Positions 1-11,400 of a stretch of DNA of 64,000 nt are shown piece after piece. The notes below the pieces were generated by a model. The model was not told where the DNA came from, did not search any database, and was given only the letters and a program-made list of their open reading frames with translations. The translations under genes were made by a program, and so were the position numbers. Each line of letters starts with the position of its first letter. Position 1 is the first letter of the stretch. The DNA comes from Tuctoria greenei. Taxonomy: Eukaryota; Streptophyta; Magnoliopsida; Poales; Poaceae. The DNA is taken from contig JAYESD010000003.1 of NCBI GenBank assembly GCA_036927565.1, forward strand, positions 37,141,325-37,205,324, read 5' to 3'.

Positions 1-982
1 TTTTTTCTCAAAACATGTATTGTTTCTTGATTTCCAGGCTGCCCAACTTATAGCAGCAATGTCCAAAGTATAAACCTCATCACCACCAGGTAGTGAATTT
101 TTAATCCACACCCAATACTGATTCAAATCGGATGGCCTTGTATTTTTTCCAAAGCATGTTGCAATTATTGCCCACACCACTTTCATAGTAGAACAAGTAA
201 AAAACAGGTGGACTATAGTCTCAGGTTTATTACATAAACAGCAGGAAGAATCACCAAACCAACCTCTTTTTATCATATTATCTTTGGTTAGTGTCACTTT
301 ATTTTCCAGCAACCACAAAAATATTTTGATTTTGGATGGAATTTTAGCCTTCCACATATGCTTAAAACTACCTCCAATTTCCATAGCAGTCAATTTATTG
401 TAAACTAACTTAGTTGAAAAAGAACCAGACTTGTTCCATAACCAAACAGCTTTATCAGTACTATCACCACAATTTTGATCATTCAGCGGTGAGGCCAAAA
501 AATACCATTGAGCATGTAAAAAGACAGGGAGGTTAACTTTAAAATTCACAACCCATCCCTGAGCAGCACATTGAGCAACTGAATTTTTTGATTCAAACAC
601 AGATCAAACAATGCAGGAAACTGAAGGCAAAGCGGGCTACCATTAAGCCATGGGTCTGTCCAAAATCTTATTCTTTTACCATCACCCAGGACAAATTTGC
701 TACCCCTCATGTATATATGCCTGATTTTAAGCAAATCCCTCCAAATAGGGGAGTCATCTTGCCTATGTCTGATATTCCCTATTGGTTGCTCCTTAATTTG
801 GCCCTAACCAGATCCTGCCATAAACCCTCTTCATTTTCCAATCTCCACCACCATTTTGCAAGAAGACTTATGTTCATGTGTTGAATATTCTTAATTCCTA
901 AGCCTCCCTTTTTTTTATCCTTACACGCCACCTCCCATTTGACAAGATGATATTTTTTCTTCTTAGCCCCACCCCCTGCCAC
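1..982 (-). pseudogene. LINE ORF2 C-terminal part with zf-RVT domain (broken)
   Basis: The minus strand encodes the segment that follows the reverse transcriptase in plant LINEs. Readable pieces are GGLGIKNIQHMNISLLAKWW (near 900), GKRIRFWTDPWL (near 690), and then the zf-RVT signature CCLCNKPETIVHLFFTCS (about 240-185), followed by a WAAWKSRN block near 35. The zf-RVT domain is a Cys/His-rich region of unclear role in retrotransposition. The reading frame changes near 780 and again near 545, so at least two frameshifts separate the pieces. The protein runs off the left end of the window. Confidence 0.8.
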
Positions 983-2518
983 AAAAATCTTCTTCTAGCA
1001 GCATTAATATTCTCTTTGACAGTTTTAGGGAGAAGAAATATCAACATGTGGTAAATTGGAATGTTATTAAGGCAAGAGTTAATAAGGATAATTCTTCCAG
1101 CCATTGTTAAGGCACTTCCTTTCCAAACATCTATTCTTTTCTTGGCTTTCGATTCAACTTCTAACCAGTCACAAACATGGAGATTCCCAGGCGAAACTGG
1201 AACCCCAAGATACTTAATGGGAAAAGTACCAATTTGGCAATGAAAAATGTTGGCATACTGAATAGCTAGACTATAGTCCCCCCCCCCCCCAATTAGCACA
1301 ATTTCACTTTTTTCAAAATTTATCTTAAGGCCAGACATATTTTCATACAGGGATAGTAGCAGCTTGGTATTCCTAGCAAACTCAAAACCCACTTTAATGC
1401 ACAAAATAGTGTCATCCGCATATTGTAAGATAGGCACTCCCACTCCTTTAGGAACTAGGTTATCAGCCAAACCCACAATCAAATTATTTTGATGTGCAAT
1501 GTGCATCATTTTATTTAAGCAATCAGCACGAAATCAAATAATAATGGGGATAAAGGGTACCCCTGTCTAACCCCCTTATTGCTAGAAAAATAACTCCCCA
1601 CTTCTACATTAATCTTCACACACAAAGTGCCATATCTAACAACTTGCTCAATCCAGCTACACCAATTCTCATGAAACCCCCTAGCTCTCAGGCTGTTAAA
1701 CAAGAAGGTCCAATTTACTTTGTCATACGCTTTTTCAAAGTCTAGTTTTAACACCACGCCAATTTTCCTTGTCTTTTAGTTTCATGTAGGATTTCGTGGA
1801 GGGCCAAAATACTGGTCATAATGTTTCTTCCAGGGATAAATGTTGTTTGGACTTTGTTAATTAACTTGCCCGCAATTGGTTCCAATCTAAGGGTTAACAA
1901 CTTAGTGAACCATTTATAGATGCAATTTAAAAGACAAATGGGCCTAAATTGCTGGATTTTTTCAGGATTTTTAATTTTGGGGATTAAAGTTATGACTCCA
2001 TAGTTCAATCTCCTTATGTCCAGCACCCCTGAGTAAAAGTCCCTAAACATTTCAAGAATATCAGTCTTGATTATGTTCCAACAATGTTGGAAGAATTCAA
2101 TGGGGATTAAATCGAGTTCGGGTGCTTTATTCTTTTCCATTTTGAATAAGGCAAATTTTATTTCTTCCTCCTCAAAAGGTTTAATCAGAGATTCATTATC
2201 TGTTGCTGTAATTTTTTCATGTTCTTCCCAAATAAGAGGATCCAGGGAGAAGATGTTGTTGGTATTGTCTTCTCCAAACAGAGATTTATAATACTATGTG
2301 GCATGGAGTAGCAAACCATCAGTCCCCTCAATGATGTCCTCGCCATTTTTCAGAGAAAACAGCAAGTTTTTCCTATTACGCCCATTAGCTATTCTATGAT
2401 AAAATTCTGTGTTATGGTCTCCTTTTAAGAGCCAAGTCTTGTGGCCTCTCTTATACCAATATAGTTCCTCCATTTCAGCTATTTCTAACCATTCCTTTTG
2501 AACATTCATCTTTTGCAT
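898..2518 (-). pseudogene. LINE ORF2 reverse transcriptase domain (frameshifted)
   Basis: This copies LINE RNA into DNA at the nicked target. Four overlapping minus-strand frames carry the RT blocks in order: a pre-RT segment at 2294-2518 (WLLKGDHNTEFYHR), block with FRPICLLNCIYKW at 1748-2140, LDFEKAYDKVNW and GVRQGYPLSPLLFDF at 1515-1757, and the catalytic box LQYADDTIL at 898-1509. The catalytic Asp pair is therefore intact, but stops and frameshifts between blocks (about 2290, 1750 and 1510) inactivate the protein. A run of 13 C at 1278-1290 encodes a Gly run just downstream of the catalytic box and looks prone to length change. Confidence 0.9.
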
Positions 2519-2633
2519 AAAGTCTTGGTCATTTAAAGGATGATTTTCTTCTTCTTTTTCTATTTCTTCCAGGATATCATTGAGTTCTTTCTTTCTTTTC
2601 CTATTCTTACCAGTTCTATTATATTCCCATCCT

Positions 2634-3506
2634 TTAAAGAATCTTTTGATTTTTTTTCATCTTAAAAAGCATCCTGTCTAGAGCATTATCATCTTTAGTT
2701 GGTTCATTCCAAATTTTATTAACCAAATTGAAAAAGTCCGATTGTTTTATCCAATACAATTCATAATGAAATGAGAAACCCTTTTTATTTTGATTTCCCA
2801 TGGTTTTTAGTATCAATGGATTGTGGTCTGAGAATTCTCTAGGTTTCTTCACAATATGGGCATCAGGAAATAGCAGCTCCCATTCTCTTGAAACCAGAAC
2901 CCTATCTAGAGCCTCTAGGGTGGGGTTCCTGAGATTATTTGACCAAGTAAATTTGCCACCTGAGATGTTGATCTCTCTGAGTTCATGTGTGTTAATCACC
3001 TTGTTAAATAAGTCTGAAAATCTATCTGGAATGAATTTTTTGTTTTTCTCAGAACTATTTCTAAGAATGTTAAAGTCCCCTCCAACAATAAAAGGAACCT
3101 TATTGTTCTCAAGGAAAGGAGCTAGTTCAGTTAGGAAATATTCCTTACCTTCAATCTGTGCTGCCCCATAAACATTTAGAATGTTCCAATTTTTCTTAAG
3201 CATTTTATCATAAAGGTTCATAGCACACACAAAACTTCCCTTGTGACGGGTAACTAAATCAAACCTGGTTGGGTTTGTCCCAGTTAGGTTGCCACCAGAC
3301 CTCCCTCTAGCAGCTATATATTGCCAGCACAAGGATCCAGTAGGGTCCAACCCTCTCAACTTAGACTCAGAAATATCAACACACTTTGTTTCTTGTAAGC
3401 AAAAGAAATCAAATTGGAATTCAGCAAGAATATCTCGCAAGCAAGCAGTTTTACCTTTCCCCCCCAAGCCCCTGCAATTCCAGAAAAGACCTTTCATTAC
3501 AAACAT
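2634..3506 (-). pseudogene. LINE ORF2 N-terminal endonuclease (APE type)
   Basis: This 290-residue open stretch is the N-terminal domain of ORF2. It would nick the target DNA for target-primed reverse transcription. The motifs of the exonuclease-endonuclease-phosphatase fold appear in order: WNCRGLGG (residues about 9-16), LQETK (about 37), NVYGAAQ (about 112), VGGDFN (about 141) and SDHNPL near residue 226. The start lies 56 bases inside the end of ORF1 (3451), a common ORF1/ORF2 overlap. The domain itself is uninterrupted, but the downstream RT is frameshifted, so ORF2 as a whole is dead. Confidence 0.9.
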
Positions 3507-5667
3507 TACTTTTTCTTTGACTTTTGACCAGAGGAACTACCTTGGCCCCCTCTAGTTCTAAAACGGAGGGTCCTGTCCTTTTACTCCTTCTAAGAGAAAA
3601 GGCACTTTTATCCTTGGTCCTCAAACCTTTGTTTTTATTTTTATTAGATTTCATTACAGAATCCTTAATATAAACTTCCTTATCAGTTTCATTCCAACCG
3701 AGTAACAGAGCTTTACCATCACCCTCCACATTTTCAGGAAGTAAATCTTCCTTTTCCCCCTCCTCATTATTTTGGCATTTACTTTGTAATTCTATTCTAG
3801 CAATTTCCAAATCTCTAAGCAAATCAAACTTTTCAAATTCATTCACATTCACTGCAATTCCCATATTAGAAGCAAGACAAGCAATTTCCTCTATCTCTAG
3901 CAGGGAAAAAGAATTTGAGTTGTTATTGTGCATACCTTCATATGTCCTTTTCTTGGAAGCACCACCCTCCTCAGCAACTTTCTCCTTCATTTTCTGCTGA
4001 ATTCTATCACTTTGCCTTGTCTCTTTGATCATTTGCTCCTCATTCAAGCTTTTAGCTTTGCCCTTCAGAAAAATATCATACTCAGCTGTTTTGCCCAAAA
4101 TATTTTCATCTCTCTTGGAGTGCAACTCACATCTCATTAACACAATGTTCTGATCCCCCTTGGATTGAACCTCCTCCACAAAGTCCTCTTCATCATCAAG
4201 CAAATCCTCATCACTTCCATTGTAAGACGCATCCACTTTTTCATCATCTTCCTCATTAATAGGATTGTCTTCCTTGATTTTCACACTCTCTGCATTGCAG
4301 ATCTTTGGCTTTTGGACACCTTCTCCAGTGCAGACCTCCCTGCTGTCCTTAGCTTGGCCTTCTCCCATCTTTTTCTCATCATCAAGAGCTCTGTACTTCA
4401 TCACGGCAGAGGGAGCAGATCTCCCACCATCTCCTCTGTATGGTTTTGAGTATGAGGGACCTGCTACATTTTCCTTCTCCATTCTGGGTTTTTTGGGAGT
4501 AGGCATGTTCTGTTTTGAAGGATTTGGAACTGCAATAGACTCTCTAGGAATTCTATCTTTGTCTGTTATCTCTCTTTCAAACCAGAAACGGTATCCAAAA
4601 GGTATTACGACCCCTATCACAGAAGCAAGCACTCTGGCCAAGCACTTACATGCAATTCTGACTCTAACAAAGTCACTTCTGTGTAAAGTCCTCTCATCAA
4701 TCTCCATGGTAGCTCCCACCAGTGACCCCACATAAGCAACTGTCTTTATATTTCTCTTGTCCAGGGGGATCCCTTTCACTCTGAACCAGCCGATTTCCAA
4801 CTCAAAGAGGGCCTCTGCTGCTGGACTCCAAGGACTTATAGGATGCGTTTGGTTGGGAGTCAAAGTGGGATGGAATGGATCCATCCCAGTTTTTAGAGAT
4901 GGGATGGTCCCGTTTTCTGTTTGTCTAGGGGGATGGGACGATCCCTGTTTCTTGTTTGTTTTGTGGGATGGTGTGGGACGGAATGATCCCGTCTCTGTTT
5001 GAATGGAAGGATGGGACAGGGACATGTGAGTATGAGTACTTCTGGAAGGTCGCGCGCCTGTCTCCACGGAGGTGGGACGGATCCGTCCCCATGTTTTCGG
5101 TGGGATGGTTCCATCCCGCATCTAGGTGGAATATTCTCTTTTGAGGGATGACTCCATCCCACATGTCTCCAAACCAAACAACAGAAAAGTGGGATCGTCC
5201 CGTCCCGTCCCACTATATCCCTCGAACCAAACACACCCATAGTGATTTGTGCATTGACATTTCTCAGACACAGACTAAAATGTCCCCAGTCATCAATCAT
5301 CTGAGCATTTGGGAACCTCATAGTAAAGCTGCTATCATCCAGCCTCTTAGCATTCTAGATCCAGTTACTATTCTTCATAACTACTTTGAACTCTTGCTCA
5401 ATGTCTTTGGCAGTGACCGTACCACTCAGTACCCTGATAATAGCAGTTGTTGCCGTCTCTTTTAGAGAGCTTCTGCAGGAAAATCTGGAATGGCAAAAAA
5501 AAACGTTGATCCTCTACTTGTGCAGCGCATAGGGGTGCAACATAATCTCTCAGTAATTTGGTAAAGCACTGATGGGCCTCATGTCCAGTCTTGTTACACC
5601 GATCACAGTATTTCCCTCTAGGACAACCAAACTCTAAATGCTCTCTACTACCACAGCAGAAGCACAC
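3451..5667 (-). pseudogene. LINE ORF1 (gag-like, zinc knuckles plus DUF4283-like), interrupted by a MITE
   Basis: ORF1 of plant LINEs encodes an RNA-binding chaperone. At 5398-5667 two perfect CX2CX4HX4C zinc knuckles are visible (first at residues 2-15 of that stretch; second CDRCNKTGHEAHQC). After a frame break, 5321-5242 encodes MRFPNAQMIDDWGHF and onward. The protein continues beyond the MITE at 4837 with the typical WFRVKGIP...YVGSLVGA...LHRSDFVRVRI signature, then a long acidic and basic tail to 3451. Removing the 398-bp MITE and one 3-bp duplication leaves codons in phase across the site, so the MITE entered an open frame. The start codon is uncertain because the 5' end is degenerate. 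Confidence 0.8.
4841..5238. mobile_element. Tourist-like MITE (398 bp) inside LINE ORF1
   Basis: The left end reads GGATGCGTTTGGTT. The reverse complement of the right end reads GGGTGTGTTTGGTT, giving 14-bp terminal inverted repeats with two mismatches. A 3-bp direct repeat ATA flanks both ends (4838-4840, 5239-5241). TIR type and 3-bp duplication match PIF/Harbinger-derived Tourist MITEs, although ATA departs from the usual TWA. The interior has many repeats of GGGAC/GTCCC and GGATGG/CCATCC on both strands. No transposase. Confidence 0.8.
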
Positions 5668-5848
5668 AAGGTCAGGATCAGCAGGAGCTTTACCTTTGTC
5701 CAGCAGACGTGGTCCCCTTGAGCTCTCCGCATTCTATGATCCCAGCCGAGTTTCAGCCCCAGATTTGACTGGATTTACTTCAACTTCCCTCTCATCATCA
5801 CTACTGATCTGATTCTCATGCCTCCTGAAGCACCTCCTTACTGTTTTA

Positions 5849-5911
5849 TGATTTTTCTTTGTGTTTATATAATCGCGTTTTGTGATTTTTGTTTGTGTTT
5901 ATATAATCGCG
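5849..5911. repeat. Two direct copies of a 29-bp AT-rich unit
   Basis: The unit TGATTTTTSTTTGTGTTTAT plus ATAATCGCG occurs at 5849-5877 and 5883-5911 (period 34) with one mismatch. It sits just beyond the last recognisable LINE coding sequence and may belong to the LINE 5' region, where tandem monomers occur in some LINEs; this is a guess. Confidence 0.6.
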
Positions 5912-7262
5912 CTGAATATAAAAAAATTGCGCTCTGATCATCTCCTCTAATTTTATTTATTTATTTATTTATTTTCCTTCAATCTTTTTCTCTTCCAAAC
6001 TATTCGTTCTAAAACCTTCCAAGGGAAGGTTGCAGCGTTTTGTACGGAAAATGGAGTCTACCGTGGGTTTTCAAAACCTTCTCGGGGAAACTCAACCGTA
6101 GGCGTTGGGTTCGGATGGCAGCCCCGGTAATGTCGCCCGACGTGCTGCCTGTGCGGCTGCCGTTCCGCCCCGCGGAACACACTTTTGGATGATTCAATTT
6201 TCCAGTTTAATTTTCAGTTTCATTTCTCTATGTTCGGTTTCCATTATTTTACCATTTAGATGAAATTTTACTGATTCACTGATGAATCAGAACTGATTCA
6301 CTTATCCAAACGGACCATAAAACTCAATTGGCTTCTGTTTACTAACTGGCACCAGCAAAGTAGCATCTTGGACCATTCCGTCAGCGTTTCCAAGATACAC
6401 GCGTTTGCTTTCGGTGAAAAGGAAAGCGACACATGTTTGCTAAAAATGTAATCTCGATTTTATTATCCAGCTTCCAGCATATGCGAAAAGCTGTAACGAG
6501 CAGTGCCGAACGGAGTTGCGAATTTTGCTTCTTCGTTTGAGAAATTTAGAATACTGTACTTGGTTAGGGTGATTCCGGGTGGAGTCAGCCCACGCACTAA
6601 CGCTGCTGCTGCGGCCTGCGGCGCCGGCCAGGCCAGGCCTGCCCGCTACGCGCACTGAAAAAAGGCTCCGCCCGCCACTCTTTCCGCGGAGCAGAGCACC
6701 CAGCGAGGAGACAAGCGGGCACGGACAACCATCGTCATCGCTCATTAACGCGCATTCATGCCGGTCACAGGTTGGAGCTTGGAGGCGACGACGAGGCGAA
6801 GGCCATCGTCATCAAGCAGGCTGTAGTGTAGCTGCGGCGTCAACTCCCTATCCGGGCATTAAAACGGCGGCAGGAAACGTCTGCAGCTGCGACGGGCGAC
6901 CACCGACGACGACGCTGTCTGCGTCGTCAATCAATGAATGCGCTGTGCCGGCCCCATGGACAAGTTAAACTCATCGAGAACGAACTGAACTGAACCGAGC
7001 AATAACAGCGGGAAGGATCATGCCTTGATCGATTGTGCTGCTAGGGTGGATTGATTCTACAGTAGAAACTGCAGAGTATCATGTTCTACCATCCATCATA
7101 AATTCCTACAAGTAACAGGATTCGGGGGGCATGCCGAGAAGAGCAAATCATCTGACCCAAAAAAGGCACCTCCCCTACGTTCCCAATTTCGATCGGTCCA
7201 TGGACTGATGAACAGCCTCCGGTATGGTAATTAGGAGCACGAACAAGCTTAGCTAGAGGTAG
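5912..7262. other. Intergenic stretch, 3' flank of the GIR-like gene; no gene seen
   Basis: No conserved open frame or repeat family was recognised. The segment must contain the 3' UTR of the minus-strand gene ending at 7263, but I could not pick a convincing polyadenylation signal. Several ORFs are GC-driven and have no recognisable domain. Confidence 0.5.
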
Positions 7263-8484
7263 CTAGGTGCCCAGGTAGCCGACGTTGAGGTCGATCCGGG
7301 GCTTCTTGCTGACGGCCGTCAGCGGGGGCGGCGCGGGGACGTGGGACTCGCACCGCGGGCACCGGGGATCGCTCCGGGAGATGAGCACGTACATGAAGCA
7401 CCGGGGGCACGCCGCGGCCACCATCCCGCCGCCGCCGGACGGGGAGTCGCACCCGTCGCCCTGCTCCACGCCGCCGCCGCCGCGGCGCTTCACGGACGAC
7501 GTGGTCACCGACGACGACGACGGGGACACGCCGGCGCCGCTGTGCTGCTGCTGGCTGCTCTGGTGGTGGTGGTGCTTGCCGCGCTCGAACCGCTCCAGGG
7601 CCGTCTTCACTTTCTCGATCGTGCACACGCTGTGGTACGTCGTCGTGGCCGTCGCCGCCGCCGGGACGCTCCCTGCCGACGCCGGGGATGCCGCGGGGCA
7701 GGGCGTGGCGGCGCCCGCTGCTGCGACGGGGAACAGGTTGAGGTCCCTCGGGGTCGGCGGGGACGCGTGGTTCTGCTGGGAGAGCTTCCCCGGCTGCACG
7801 CGAGGAGACGAGAATTTAGATGCACGTTCTGCTTCGTTTAGTTTGCAGCAACAAACATTTTTTTTTAAAAAAAATCAAGCACTATGACTGCTGTTCTAAG
7901 AGCAGACGCGAAATAACCAAAAGGGCAGAGATGGAAAAAAAAAAGAGTGATTCATCAGGAAACAAGTTCCCAAAAACTAATTCTATCTTCAGATTCGCAG
8001 CAAGAAGGACGCAACGGTTAACCACCTGCCACGCAATCGGGGTTACTATGAGACCATCCGCAGTGGTTCACTGTAAAGCTTACTGAACTGTAAATATAGA
8101 GTAGATTACTGGAAGTATAGAGTAAGTGTCTAGAGAGAAATGCTGGAAGTATAGAGTATGAGTATATACTGGAAGTATAGAGGAATAGAGTAAGTTTTAG
8201 AGGGAACCTCTGCGGATGGTCTGAGTCTATGACGGCGACCTAGCCCGATCTTTCCAATCCAAACGACGACAAAAAATAGAGCAAGACCAAGCACGCAGAG
8301 ATGAGCTCAAAAACGGAGCGGAGGTTAATCAGCTTACCGCGGCATCGTGCTGCCTCACGGCCGCGCCCTTGGCGTCGTCGTCGCCGGCGGCAGCGCACCC
8401 GCCGAGGAAGTCCCGCGTGACGAGATCCGCCGCCCGGCCGCCGTTCGCCCCTCGCGACATGAATCCCACTGGTTCAGCCGCCAT
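7263..8484 (-). CDS. GIR-like EAR-motif / zinc-ribbon putative transcriptional co-repressor adaptor (2 exons)
   Basis: My model has exon 1 at 8484-8338 (49 codons), a GT-AG intron at 8337-7794 (donor GTAAGC, acceptor GCGTGCAG) and exon 2 at 7793-7263, giving 225 residues. The ATG at 8484 follows an in-frame TAG four codons upstream. Visible parts are an N-terminal SRG...DLVTRDFLGGC block, an EAR repressor motif DLNLFP (residues 66-71), a conserved-looking VCTIEKVKTALERFERG (106-121), a His/Gln/Ser-rich linker, a zinc-ribbon-like CX2CX12CX2C (C178, C181, C194, C197; CPRCFMYVLISRSDPRC) and a second EAR-like IDLN near the C-terminus (217-219). The CPRCxMYVxxSxxDPxCPxC block is typical of the Arabidopsis GIR1/GIR2 family, which bridge GLABRA2 and TOPLESS in the nucleus. 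Assignment to that family is by eye; the target factor here is unknown. Codon use is strongly GC3-biased, normal for grass genes. Confidence 0.78.
8051..8222. mobile_element. 172-bp MITE in the intron of the GIR-like gene
   Basis: Terminal inverted repeats AGACCATCCGCAGTGGTTC and AGACCATCCGCAGAGGTTC match at 18 of 19 positions. The flanking 9-mers GTTACTATG and GAGTCTATG share their last five bases, which could be a decayed 9-bp Mutator-type duplication. The interior contains three copies of CTGGAAGTATAGAG. It is non-coding and lies wholly within the intron. Confidence 0.7.
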
Positions 8485-11400
8485 CTTCCTCTTCCTCTAG
8501 CCTCGCGTGCAGCGGGGCCGCCGCTTCGCTCTCTCAGCTGACGACGATCACGGCGCGGCAGCTCGTCGTGTCACCCAGCGCGAGGAAGAGAAAAGAAGAT
8601 CGAGCGAGCCGCAGCAGACGAGGCTAGGAGAACTCCGACTGTTGGAGGTGGCCGAGAAGGGGGTGATATTGGCGTCGAGGAGGGGAGGGGGAAGAAGGCT
8701 AGGAGCGCAGGAGGGGGGTCACGCATTAAAGGTGGTGTTGGAAAGGCAAAGGCATGAGGACAAGATGCGCAATGAATGCATCCGAGACGGGTGTCATGCG
8801 GGCATTTATGGCAGATGGCGCCCGCTGTGTGAGTGTGACGGGCGGATGGACCAGCCTACTCCACTGATCACCGCGGCCATTGCTATTGCAGCGTACTCCT
8901 AGCGATCTCGCTCGCGTGGGTACGCGTAGCGGAGACGGAAAGAAGACGGGACGAGCCGAACTCTCTAGTAGCCGTACGTACCTTGCCACAAGGGGGTTGC
9001 TCGCGTGGGGCCCGTGCTCCGTCCGAGATCTTCTTCGGGATCGGTAAACAAAAGTTCAACAGGATGCCCGCTAATAACTACTCCTACCAAAGTGACTGTA
9101 AATCACGCGGTGGACCTCGCGCATGAGAATGAACGTTTGCCAGATACGGACCGCATGCTGCAAACCGGACGTGACCAGATGCTGCAAACCGGACCGCATT
9201 TAAGCGAGCAGCAGCGATGTCACGCCACTGCAGCACGATTTCATAGTTGTTCGTTGAGTCGTGCTGCTGGTACGTACAAATGTTTGCGCTCACCGTGACG
9301 TGAAGACGAAGCGATACTAAAAAACGTGCATGACCCGGCTCAGCACGGTGCTTAGGTTGTCTGAGGAGACGAGGGGTGATCGGAGGCCACCTGCCGTGTT
9401 TGCGTGCACCGTGACCGACGTGACACCGTTCCTGGCTCATGACACGTTCCTGCCAAGTGCGAACTCACATTTAAACGTGACAGGATCCGCCGCGGCGAGC
9501 GCTAAATGCGCGTTAATACGTGTAGTACGGCCTTTTCTTTCTGTACAATCAAACAGAGACCCTGTTCATTCCTACTTCTACTAGGCAAATTAAAACAATT
9601 CGAAGCGGTGGCCGCGGCCCGCATCTCATTAATACTACTAGCAGGTCCTTTTCTTTTGTCCATCCTGACCGTTGTGCCTATATTTAGTACTACTTGCCCC
9701 GTTACAAAATGGTGTTAAAAACATGACACTTTTGCCGCCTCAGATTTTATCAAATAACATGTTGCTCTCGCTTTATAATGCATCTTAATCTCTTTTCAAT
9801 ACATTTCATAAACGCTACAACGTTCTCGGCACCCTAAAACAGAACAATATCAGGCGGATAGACAAAGCACTGCCCTGCTACGTCTCATGAAATGGATCTG
9901 GGGGTATTTCCGTTCCGTCGAATTAAAGTGCGGAGAGCGCTGTGCACTGTACTAGATAGAATCAATGAGACCAGTAATCTACGTCGTACTTACTACGTAG
10001 TAGTAGAATCCACATCTTCAATGTGATCTCCAGGGCAACGAGACTTCAATATGATCACAAAAGCACCGAGGCAGTACTGGCTCCAGGCCGCTCGACCGGT
10101 GGTAACTCAAGGGGAGGGAGGGAAAGCACAGCTGCAGTACTGCTGGCGACTAGTAAAGGGGGCGTGGTAGTACTGGTACCGGCCAGCGTCAATGGGCGCC
10201 ATGATTGGATTCGCGGTTAGAACGCGACAGAGTCCTTAACCCAACCTGTGATTCTGGTGGCCACGACTGGTGTACAGTAGCAGCACTCGCGATCGTAAAT
10301 GCGTTCAGGCAATGGTAAGCCCACCAAAAGGGACTGACTGGCTGCTGGACTTATTGGGCATCATGCATGATGAGTACTCCTAAACGGGAAGTTCGTGACT
10401 CGTGGTAGGCCAGACCAGACCTGACCAGGCAAGGCCATCAGGTGAGAAGAGGAGAGCTCACGAAATCCACGGTTGATTCCCCATCGTTGTCCGCCGGCCG
10501 CTTTTGGGATATCGCCCTACAGTAACGTAGGAGCAATCGTGAAAGCCGTGGATCTTGCATGTTTGCAGTTCGGGGGAAAGATGTTTAACTAATGGTTTTG
10601 ATCAAGACGAAGATGTGTAACCAACGAACGGACAATTTCAGAGCGAACGACCGGAAAAGATGCCTGTCGCGCTGCCTAGGCCTCGTTATCAAACGCACGC
10701 CGGTACAATACACCGAGTGCGCACCGTTTCAGCCACGGCTTACTGTAGATTGAATGAATGAGTGAGTGAATCAAGTCATGTTTTCAAGTGCTGCTAGACT
10801 TTACGAGCAGAGCGGTACGTTTCCAGGTACTGTGTGGCCCAGCTCGTACGTACTACAAACGCTCAATTCGTGCCATCAAACTACAGTAAATCGGAATTAA
10901 TGTAAATCGGAATTGAACCTAGATTATCTGTCCTAAACAAGCTGCTCGCCCGCCTTTGCTCTGTCAACCAAACAGTATAAAACATTAGTAGAACAGGAAA
11001 AAAAACAGAAAATGTTGAGTTATACTTCCTCTATCTCCATTAACTTGTAGCTTTGTAGTTTAAAGAGAAAGTAAATGCTAGTCGAAATCATGAACTGAGT
11101 ATATACACTTCTCCTGTTCCTCCGACGGGCCGGGGCAGGGTAGAACTGCATGCCAATCAATCAATGTACTATCCACATCGTTAGTGGGTTCAGGAACCCA
11201 GATATCAAGCACGGTCTCGTACTACTGTCTGTTAGTACTGGCAAACTCGTAGCTACAGTAAGCTGAAGGAGCGCAGTGTTTAGGTGGACGGCAACTCTAC
11301 GGCGTCCACAGAGACAGAGGTACCTCGGGGCAGCCAGCGGAAGGGTTCACGGCGCCTCACGGCGAACAGACGGGGCTGTGGAGGAGATCCGGTGACCATG

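Larger units (their letters stand above)
1..5835 (-). mobile_element. L1-type LINE (non-LTR retrotransposon), degenerate, 3' end beyond window
   Basis: Read on the minus strand, the stretch carries in order two CCHC zinc knuckles and a DUF4283-like region (ORF1), then an APE-type endonuclease, a reverse transcriptase and a zf-RVT domain (ORF2). This is the standard order of a plant L1-clade LINE. The coding frames are broken by several frameshifts, and ORF1 contains a MITE (4841-5238). The element's 3' end, poly(A) and target duplication lie to the left of base 1. The 5' end near 5835 is my estimate: coding similarity fades by about 5.8 kb and no duplication can be defined. Not functional. 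Confidence 0.9.

Noticed and set aside
4893..5164. ORFs on both strands in the LINE ORF1 region around 5.0 kb
   Set aside because: They consist of the MITE's internal repeats and do not resemble a protein.
7285..7887. Long plus-strand open frames opposite the GIR-like gene
   Set aside because: They are GC-driven shadows of the minus-strand coding sequence with no domain.
9005..9718. Several ORFs of 70-118 residues in the intergenic region
   Set aside because: No domains, overlapping on both strands, no sign of splice structure or promoter.
11020..11110. Possible Stowaway-like end (CTTCCTCTATCTCC)
   Set aside because: No matching inverted end or TA duplication was found.
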